Source: Malaya genurostris
Lineage: Eukaryota; Arthropoda; Insecta; Diptera; Culicidae
Assembly (NCBI RefSeq): GCF_030247185.1
Contig: NC_080572.1
Location: 96,335,198-96,399,197 of the forward strand
Length of the DNA: 64,000 nucleotides
Direction: 5' to 3'
The position numbers and the translations under genes are program-made. The notes under the pieces were generated by a model, which saw only the letters and a list, made by a program, of their open reading frames with translations, made no database searches and was not told the DNA's origin. This document shows, one piece after another, positions 55,878 to 64,000 of the stretch. How positions within the stretch are numbered: the stretch's first letter is position 1; every line of letters starts with the position of its first letter.

Positions 55878-56719
55878 CTTGATGAACACATAGTTTGTTA
55901 TACGGACGGTTCTCTGTTGAATGGTCGTGCTGGTGCTGGTGTCTACTGTCGTGAAATGAGGCTGGAGCAGTCTCATTCACTTGGTGGATAATGTACTGTG
56001 TTCCAAGCAGAAATCTACGCAATTCTGTGTGGAGTACAATCGGCACTTCAGCAGAGGATCTGTGGTAAACGTATTTATTTTTGTTCCGACAGTCAGGCAG
56101 CCTTAAAAGCTTCGAATGACTCACGGGAATGAATCTAGTGATCGCATGTCGAACTCAAATTGAAGACCTCAGTATTTCAAATGCTGTTTACTTCTTATGG
56201 GTACCCGACCATTCTGGTATTACTGGAAATGAATGGGCTGATGAGTTGGCTAGAGTTGGTGCAACGAATGATTTCGTTGGTCCGGAACCAGCTTTACCAC
56301 TTTCAACTAGTTGGATAAAGCACAAGATTCGTTTTTGGGCTGCATCCAAACATGCCAGCTACTGGCGCAGCTTGCAAACTTGCGCTCAGACAAATGCATT
56401 TCTACCAGATTCAAATCTGAAATTGTCAAAGTGTCTACTGCATTTCTCCAAGCATCATTGCAGTATTCTGGTCAGAGCTCTGACTGGACATTGCAAACTC
56501 AATTATCACATGGCTACTATTCAACGTGCTGAGTATTATTCGTGTGATTTGTGTGAATGCGATTATGGTACTTCATATCATCTGATATATAACTGTCCCG
56601 CATTGACGCAGCTGCGTATCCGGGTTTTGGGTTCTCCATACATGGTTGAGTCTGTGTATGCGGAGCTAAAATTGAAGGATATTCTCTCGTTTCTCACCCA
56701 ATGTTGTAAGGAGCTATAG
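55878..56719 (+). pseudogene. LOA RNase H and C-terminal knuckle
   Basis: CYTDGSLLNGRAGAGVYCRE (Asp), FQAEIYAILCG (Glu), YFCSDSQAALKAS (Asp) and GNEWADELARVGA (Asp) give a full RNase H set. The frame has a stop after SHSLGG (55990) and a small frameshift near 56122. From 56129 it is open to 56719 with the C-terminal SCDLCECDYGTSYHLIYNCP knuckle and ends DILSFLTQCCKEL. Matches the C-terminus of the copy at 27.8-29.0 kb. Confidence 0.85.
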
Positions 56720-57223
56720 TCAGAAGGGTTCATCGTTCTTCCTGGAGGGAATGAATCCCTTCTGTATTCACCTTAAATAGGGTTTAGCAGATTGTTTGGC
56801 ATCCTTTAGGGGGTACCGAATTTACTTCTGCTCGTACATACTGCGAGTCGTTCTGCATTCTTCCGGGAGTGCAGTATGGTGTCGCTTTGGTAAAATCTCT
56901 AAATCCTATCGGGGGTTGAAGGTTTTATTTACAGCAGACTGTTCGGGACCTCGTGGAGGTTCAGAATTTACTTCTGCTTCCACTAAATGTGATCCTCAGC
57001 AGATTGTTCAGCATCCCTTAGGGGTGCAGAATTTACTTCTGCTTTTATGTGTTTTAGTGTCGTCAATTTTTCCCATCCTCCTAGTCCAACCCTTACCATT
57101 TCCTTTCAATCCTTCCCTCTTATATATCGGGAAAATGATGCTAAAAACAAATTGATGGCAAGGCACAAATCTCCAAATATCAAAGGGAACGTGCCATTTG
57201 AGCCAATTTGTTCTGATTCCTGA

Positions 57224-57325
57224 TTCTGTTAGTGCAATAGGAAAAAAATATGCTCAAGATGATTAAACTTGCAATTGGTCTTAGCACTTGAATGTCTTCT
57301 GGACGTCAAAGGCGTCGTATTTTTT
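57224..57325. repeat. 102-bp direct repeat flanking the LOA LINE, right copy
   Basis: Partner of 53145-53246, two mismatches. The sequence beyond it (ACACACTTG) is unrelated to the LINE. Confidence 0.85.
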
Positions 57326-57593
57326 ACACACTTGTTTCGAGTGATGTGAATTGTAAATGTTCATCGATGCTTTTAAACGCTTGTTTGCCGCACAATAAAG
57401 TGGCTTTACTTAGTATTTGGAATATAGCGACCGGTAAAATTTAAAATTAACAACACAGAAAACCATTAATTTGAAATTTCTCAAGGTGTCCGATGCGACT
57501 AAACTAGAACATAAATCGTGTAAACCTAGATTTCCCACTGTACCAAGACAAGCGCTTCTAGTGAGAAACGGATGTACTTTTTTCCAGTAGCTA
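57326..57593. other. Short spacer, no feature
   Basis: Nothing recognised between the LOA flank and the DD37D element. Confidence 0.4.
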
Positions 57594-58534
57594 CAGGGTC
57601 CGGCACTCGAAGTGTAACCAATTAAAAAGGCCATAGATTCAGTTTGGAAAATTACTTTTACTTAATTCAAAGTACAAAATGTGTAAAAATAATACAAAAT
57701 TCAGAATCAATTCACTTTTGCTCGATATGACCACCTTTTGTCTTGACTTGATGACTTGAGAGAGCGAAGAAGTTGCTTCGTTTTGCCGAAAGCGGTCAAT
57801 TTCCGAACATTGTATTTTCTGACGAGAAAATTTTTCCAATTGAGCAATTCGTAAACTCTCAAAACGATAGGGTTTACTTGACCGATCGTTCATACGAGAA
57901 TTTGAGTCATCGATTGGCCACCAGGAGGCAGCACCCGCAACATATAATGGTTTGGGCCGCTGTAACCGCAGATGGGCGCTCTCCAATCGTTTTCATCGAA
58001 CCTGGCGTCAAGGTAAATGCGACATATTATCGGGAAAGTATTCTGGAGGTTGCTTTGAAGCCGTGGGCAGACAAACATTTCGGTGGCAGACCATGGACGT
58101 TTCAGCAGGACTCGGCACCATCTCACAAAGCTCGAGTGAACCAAGAATGGCTGAAAAACAACGTTCCGAACTTCATCACGTCCATACAATGGCTCTCGAA
58201 TTCACCAGATGCGAATCCAATGGATTATTCTCTTTGGGCCATTTTGGAGAGCAAAGTCCGAACTAAAAGATACACAAGTCTCGAGGCGCTGAAAAAAGTT
58301 ATTGTCCGCGAGTGGGCCAAAATACCTGCAAGTCACATTCGGCCAAACGAAGCAACTCCTTCGCTCTCTCAAGTCATCAAGTCAAGGCAAAAGGTGGTCA
58401 TATCGAGCAAAAGTGAATTGATTCTGAATTTTGTATTATTTTTACACATTTTGTACTTTGAATTAAGTAAAAGTAATTTTCCAAACTGAATTTATGGCCT
58501 TTTCAATTGGTTACACTTCGAGTGCCGGACCCTG
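57594..58534 (+). mobile_element. DD37D (maT-like) Tc1/mariner element with inverted 3'-end duplication
   Basis: Flanked by TA (57592-57593 and 58535-58536). Ends are CAGGGTCCGGCACTCGAAGT and its complement. The inverted arms are about 190 bp (57594-57783 against 58345-58534), far longer than a usual TIR, and include the transposase C-terminal coding sequence. The element therefore carries its 3' end at both sides. Confidence 0.9.
57773..58489 (+). pseudogene. DD37D transposase, catalytic domain only
   Basis: The catalytic half is intact: IVFSDEKIF (first Asp), WTFQQDSAPSH (second Asp), SNSPDANPMDYSLWAILE (third Asp), with 37 residues between the second and third, hence DD37D. The ORF ends with a hydrophobic tail FVLFLHILYFELSKSNFPN encoded within the terminal repeat. 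The N-terminal helix-turn-helix domain is replaced by the inverted copy of the 3' end, so the protein could not bind its ends. Confidence 0.88.
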
Positions 58535-59771
58535 TACTATGGTTGTGTGCAATGTGCAGGCATCTTTTTACATGCATTTAAGGAGAATTTACGCACACAT
58601 TTTTTAACCGGCGCTTTTGGGCTGGTCGACCACAATACCATTACGCTGGATATTCTAGATATATTTTATTTATGATTAGAACTATGTTAGATCAGAAAAC
58701 ACAAAGACGGCCATGTTGCATGTTTTCCAAAAAACAATCACAAACTGAAACGTCGACGCCTGTGCATGTGGCATGTTCAGCTCTCTAGTTTTTTTTTATG
58801 AAAATCTAGCCGGAAACACACAAAATCCACGTCCCTTCAGTAATGACTATACCACCGACCCGATGAACCGAGAGGAAGAGCTTGGATGCTAGAAAATGTC
58901 ACTAAAAATGAATCAAAGCAGAAACAATAAAATTTTCACAGTACGGTTTTCCTGTCTTCATCGAGGGACGAGTTTTCGGAGAACTACCCAGCAAGGAAAC
59001 TCTTTAAAACAGTTTCCCGAATGTATGTGTGGTGGCTGTAGTAATATTGTACGGACACGGTGCGGATGATAACAGACGGGGAAAAATGTTCAAAAGAAAA
59101 CGACATTCACTTGTACTCGGATTTTCTGGATGGCAGCAAACATGCTCCCATCAGAATGCCGCACAATATGCACTGAAAACGTCTCAGAATAGATCTATGG
59201 AATTGAACAAGACAGGCTGCTTGAATAATGGGAAGCACTCATAAGTTAATGGAAATGATCATCAGACACTTGTTTTTGTAGAGAATAGCGAATTTCCTTT
59301 GCTTTGTATGGATGTTGGTTGGTTCTGTTGGTGCTCTATTGTAAGCTAGTAAGGTGCGGTTTCGTGGATTAGGATAATGTCTTATATTAGTTCCCAATAC
59401 GTTTAAAATGCATAACCGATAACAGATAGTATTCATTTAGGTTATGTTTCATCCGGAGTTGACTAATATTCCGCAATAACCCATACAATATGGATATTTT
59501 TGGAAAAGATTTGATAAATACGTGCCGGAAAACAATATTTTTCGTCGTTCCGAAATCCAAAGAAACAAAATCTATATTGTAATGGTTTTCAAGTAAAATA
59601 AATAAACCGGAAGTCGACATCTTGGATTTCGGAACGACTCCAAACATCGTATTCCGGAATCTACTCTTCATTCGAAATCGTTTGAGAAATATTCATACTG
59701 TAGTGGTTTGCATGAAATATCAATTATCCGGAAATCGTTTTCATTTTATGCGAAAACCTCTTGTTATAAAG
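58535..59771. other. Non-coding DNA, no feature
   Basis: Short ORFs only, none recognisable. 59540-59650 contains CCGAAATCCAAAG with its complement at 59625, a weak inverted repeat. Confidence 0.35.
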
Positions 59772-60560
59772 TACACTCATAGAAAAAATTAAATTTACGA
59801 TTAACGTACATCCAAGCACGCCGCAATTTCTTCGGTGATGACACAAGATTACGTCCAAGGATGGCTTTTATCGTATCAAAGAAACGCTCACTGGCAACTC
59901 TTCACACGATTCAATCAGTGCCATCAAAGAGAGACGTGTCATTTAACATAGAATAGACATCAGTGCGAGAGCGAATTTCTCTCGATGACCTGTCTGAGAA
60001 TCAAAGGTTAGCACGCTGCCGTGGGGATCTTCTCTGAAGCAACACACGGTCGCTTATTCTCGTTTCGCGATCCGATTCTATACAGGCAGTTGATAATAGC
60101 GATAGAATCATTTTACTATTGCCGTTTATTCTAACTATGTGCATATAACCTTTGTATAAGTTGTGTCTATCAAAATGTCTGTGAATTCTCCACAAAAGGG
60201 TTTTGAAATATTGCAACCTAGTATGAGAGTCATCAAGTTGTATCATCGATTCGATTTTCTACGATTCTCTCTTGGTAAATTCCACACAGCAATGATCATT
60301 ATCAGACTGTGAATTTTTTTAAGGGTCGTGAAATACTCAGAGTATGAAGTGGAGCGAAGAAATGTAGAGAAATTCTCTCGCGGTTCATGCATTGAGAGAC
60401 TCTTGTAGCATCTTCTACCGGATTGAAAATGTTGTATCCAATATAGATAGCAACACAGAAGCTTCTGTCAAATTTTCGGCAATCATCAACACTGATTACA
60501 TCTACTAACATGTGAGAATTAATTTTTGCGTCTTTATCGATATAAGCTTCATCAAAATTG
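59772..60560. repeat. Dispersed repeat; 59860-60245 matches 39293-39690 inverted
   Basis: The core matches the 39.3-kb copy as reverse complement (TCTCGATGACCTGTCTGAGAA, GTTAGCACGCTGCC). The outer parts match 31545-31790. Non-coding; the family name was not recognised. Confidence 0.7.
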
Positions 60561-63500
60561 TTCTGAGTTCGTGAAAAGAGTTACGTAAAAAGAGATGACG
60601 TGAAAAAGAGTGTTTGTAAACAGAGGTTAGGGTGTACGAAAAAGTTGAGAATCGATCTTTTCCGCTTTAGCACAGAATTTGTTGCTTCAATGCATCATAG
60701 TCTTATCCAAAATACAATCACACTAGAATCGCTAATTAATTTCGTTTCGAATTCTGAAATATTTTCTAATTGATATCTACTTTTGAATCTGCACTCACGC
60801 TTTTAAGCTCAAAGCGCACCGAGAATTAGATATATAAAAAATGATCAGCTAGATGTTCTATTTGTTATCAGACCACCACCCTCCACAGAAAAGCGATCTC
60901 TATCTGAAAAAAATGAGCGGAATGCTTTGTCGATTACAGTCGTGGTGGAGTAATATCATCAATGAGAACAAATAATAATATTAAAATACATACTGCAATG
61001 AATAACAATTATAATGACAAGAAAAACATGCCCAAGCACAAAGCGTGCTATACAGCTGCTTAATGATACCCCATTTAGCTTTAATATCATACACAGTAAC
61101 AGGAGTGCAGGATTTTTCTACGCCAATTCAAAGGCCCAATTCGAACGCTGCGCCAAATGCTGCGCTCCCGTTACTTTTAAAAACCATATTCTTGTCAAAT
61201 AGCGTTTTATTGAATTTAATCTAAACAGTACATGAACATAATCATCAGCATCAACCAGCTGGAAGTAAAACAAAATCTTTTGTCACTATGATCACTATTT
61301 GGAGTGGTATATTTTTGTACTACTTTTGCATTCCGTATTGCTATTGCGCAGTGAAAACTGCTAAACTAACATTATCAATGTGATTACGATCTAAACTGAT
61401 TTTCATAAAACCATCATCTAGGATTGATTTTCCTTCATCTAGTGTTTATTTCATTGCGAATTAAACAACAGGTTGCGAAATCTAACACGGTTTGTATCAA
61501 ACGAGAACATGTGTTGAAACTTCGTAAACCGTGCCGTAACGAAACCGGTATTTTTCCCAACTCTGGTGATAAAGAAGCATTTCTAAAAGTTAAAAATTGA
61601 CAACTTTCCCCGATTTGAGAACCCTCAAGAATATAAATTGCCAAATATCATTGATGTATATGCTCCTTTAGTATTTCTTCACCCATCACTAAACTTCCCA
61701 AAGATAGAAAATTGGAAATTTTCCAAGATTTTAAAAGTCTCATTGACACGCGGTAGTTAATTCCTGTAGGATTACTGTTGTCACTAATTTTCACACCCCT
61801 CATTGCGATCAACGATTATTGGCACTCCTGTCTGATCTTGCTTATATGTGATTTTCTGATCGAATCGTCCAGTGATTTGATCTTACAGAAATCAGTGATA
61901 ATAGTAGCTCAAAACCACTACCGATTTTGTGTGACGGAAGATCAGTATTGATTTTGATCGATGTGATTCAAAGATCACTAGTAAACTAATCCTAAAAAGA
62001 TTAGATAACGAGCGATAATCTTCACTAGTGATAATGATTTGATGATTTTTCGAACTTGATTTTTCCAGCCCTGAATTTAGGAGCATTTTAGAAGTTAACA
62101 GTTTCACTACCTGGAAAGTTCCAGAATTCAACTGTAGTATCTTCTACATATGGGTATCGCTTTCTAATTCGATGCAAATATTTGAAAAAATATGCCTAAA
62201 CTATTCGTACATTCTCAACAAAACAACACAAATGAGCATAATAATCAAACTCGCATATTTTTTTAAATATATTCCCGATTTTGTTTATATATTCGACATA
62301 AAAGGTAATTTGAATTGTATGTGTGAGACCACAGTTATGAAGATTTATAACCTTTTTGTGTTCATTATAGACCACTATAATTTTAGATTCATTACACATT
62401 GAATGTTATGTATTTTTTTTATTTACAGATTCAAAGTCTTTTGCTGTATTAATTAAATGTATGCGCTTGCAACCCGTTAAATAGTGGGTTGTTTGAGAGC
62501 TAAAATATTTTTTTAAACTAGATATTGGTGACGAACCTTTTATTTTAATCTAATTGTCTATTATGTCCATTAAAATATTTAAAAAAAATCTAAATTCATT
62601 AAAAGTGTGCAAAATTACTCCTATTATCGATATTATCAGGTTTGAAAAGTAGTTTAATATAATTAAAATTACTAACGTGATTACTGTATTCAATTCTTGA
62701 TCATATTTGAATTGTTTTTATGTATGACCACGAAAAAAATTTTGAATAAATTTTAAGGTGGTGTAGAGCAAGATCGCACCAGGATATCCAAGAAATATGT
62801 AGAACAGCTTTAGAATGACTGAATAGTTACAGATACATTTCCCCGCTTTTGAAAACCACATTATTAAATTCGAGCCCCGACCTGGAAGGATTCTTGGTGT
62901 CAGTAGGATCCATAGTACTAGCCATCTAATGATTCTGTACACTAAGAATCGGCTGCGAAGTCTGTTGAAACAGAAAGGCCAAATTCCACAAAAGGAATAT
63001 AATGCCAAGACTTGGATTGTCAAAAAATGTAAGGATTATTATTTTTACAAAAATGTATAAATGTTATATTGTGATCTTCGACTTTTCGGAGTGATTAGCA
63101 CAGGTTGCGACGCCATTCTCATGTGACTGGAGCACTCGAAACTCGGTTTTGGCAAAATGCGCTGAGAACGTACAGAGCGTTGTACATTTATTACTGCCGC
63201 GGTACATAAATGCGTGAACAAGTTGTTGTGAGAGCAGCTAAACCTCTTCGCTTGCGCATGGTTGACTTCTGAGAATGAGAACAAATTTGTCTCAGCACAA
63301 TAAAAAGAGATCGTATGCATAAGGTCTTCTACTACACTGTGTAATATACAGTTTTGTTGCCCAATTTTTTAATTGATTTTTTGATTCACAATCGGAAATC
63401 TTGATTCACATTTTCGTGCACAAAATGGGCTTATTTCCACCTCTGGTTTAAAGTACTATGTATTGTGGATGCCACGGCGAAAAAAAACTTATGTGTAATG

Positions 63501-64000
63501 CCGATGAAATAAACATATTTATGAAAAAACCCGTTCTTAATCCATTTTAATGACCGTCGTTTTAAGCGGCAATTTGTGATTTCAATCACTCATTACTCTG
63601 TAATGTCGAAACTGTAAATCGGATCGAATTCGAATCTAAACGTGTGACAATCGATTGAACATTCCATGAGATGTCGAAGTAAGTTCCACTTTAGAGTTTA
63701 CGGTTATTTACGGTGCTTCCAGAGCCGTTATTCAGGAACCAGCATAACCCAAAACTATTCGTATGGCCAAAAAATATAGATGACGAAATTGCAATAGTTT
63801 CAAGGAGTCCAAATTTGAAGCTTTTTGGAATTGACATTTTCTATATCGGCTTGAATTTTGAAGACTCATCACTCTGTAATTCCAGAATCGAAAATCAGAA
63901 TCAGATAAAATTAATTAATTTGGCATGGGACCATAAATCCTTCAGTTTGAATTTTTGTTTTTGAAATTCGATATGGACATTTACAGTTTTGAAAAACGAT
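60561..64000. other. AT-rich DNA with two repeat patches, no gene
   Basis: 62750-63010 (TTCTTGGTGTCAGTAGGATC, ACTAAGAATCGGCTGCGAAG, GAAACAGAAAGGCCAAATTC) looks like a dispersed mosquito repeat. 63590-63990 is a degraded 'gagaaaggc' family copy (CTGTAATTCCAGAATCGAAA). The minus-strand ORF at 62718-63023 is not convincing. Confidence 0.4.

Larger units (their letters stand above)
53247..57223 (+). mobile_element. LOA-clade LINE (Lian/Loa-like), 4.0 kb
   Basis: Bounded by the 102-bp direct repeats. It has a 5' leader of about 530 bp with no gag-like ORF, one large EN-RT-RNase H ORF (broken), a 3' UTR with repeated TTTACTTCTGCT blocks (56818, 56965, 57030), and the terminus GAGCCAATTTGTTCTGATTCC. 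A 5' end inside the duplication suggests a full-length insertion. Confidence 0.85.

Noticed and set aside
62718..63023. 101-codon hydrophobic minus-strand ORF
   Set aside because: Overlaps a dispersed repeat patch; no start context, no conserved motif, membrane-like composition follows from base composition.

Overview
The window is eukaryotic and reads as a mosquito (culicine, Aedes-like) chromosome segment. The evidence is the transposon mix: a DD37E Tc1/mariner relative of the kind described from mosquitoes, a DD37D element, several mariners sharing one terminal repeat, LOA-, R1-, Jockey- and I-group LINEs, Helentron-like elements, hAT MITEs, and the diffuse repeat ending in 'gagaaaggc' that is common in Aedes genomes. 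The species assignment is inference.

Only one host gene is well supported. It lies on the minus strand and runs across almost the whole window: coding exon 1 at 42537-43391, exon 2 at 30439-30599, exon 3 from 1097 towards position 59 or beyond. All junctions have canonical GT/AG sites and phases that match (0, then 2). The product is a single-pass leucine-rich-repeat cell-surface protein (signal peptide, LRRNT, about a dozen LRRs, LRRCT, one membrane span, cytoplasmic tail). Its two introns (11.9 kb and 29.3 kb) are filled with mobile DNA. The last exon as read ends in an odd hydrophobic tail; one extra C in a C4 run would open a more protein-like frame to the window edge.

Layout: 1.6-2.6 kb DD37E element; 3.3-8.1 kb a nest (palindromic MITE array, Helentron-like copy 1, with a Jockey LINE and a 1.2-kb TIR element inside it); 8.2-14.0 kb a nearly complete I-group LINE; 15.0-17.6 kb a repeat whose TG microsatellite has been entered twice by R1-clade LINEs; 20.5-25.4 kb two mariners, the second split by Helentron-like copy 2; 25.9-26.5 kb relic of a conserved unknown ORF; 27.2-29.3 kb LOA LINE with a hAT MITE; 30.4-30.6 kb host exon 2; 31-41.9 kb repeats, tandem arrays, hAT MITE, DD37E copy 2, Ty3/gypsy tail, a TIR element; 42.5-43.4 kb host exon 1; 46.7-47.8 kb dead mariner; 49.1 kb tRNA-like unit; 50.8-51.9 kb a 265-bp tandem/inverted array; 53.1-57.3 kb LOA LINE between 102-bp direct repeats; 57.6-58.5 kb DD37D element with an inverted duplication; the rest is AT-rich sequence with scattered repeats.

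The most informative structures are the insertions that can be dated against an empty copy in the same window: Helentron-like copy 2 interrupts a mariner T-run that is intact in mariner copy 1, and the Jockey LINE and TIR element in Helentron-like copy 1 are absent from copy 2. All homology statements come from reading motifs; no database search was run.
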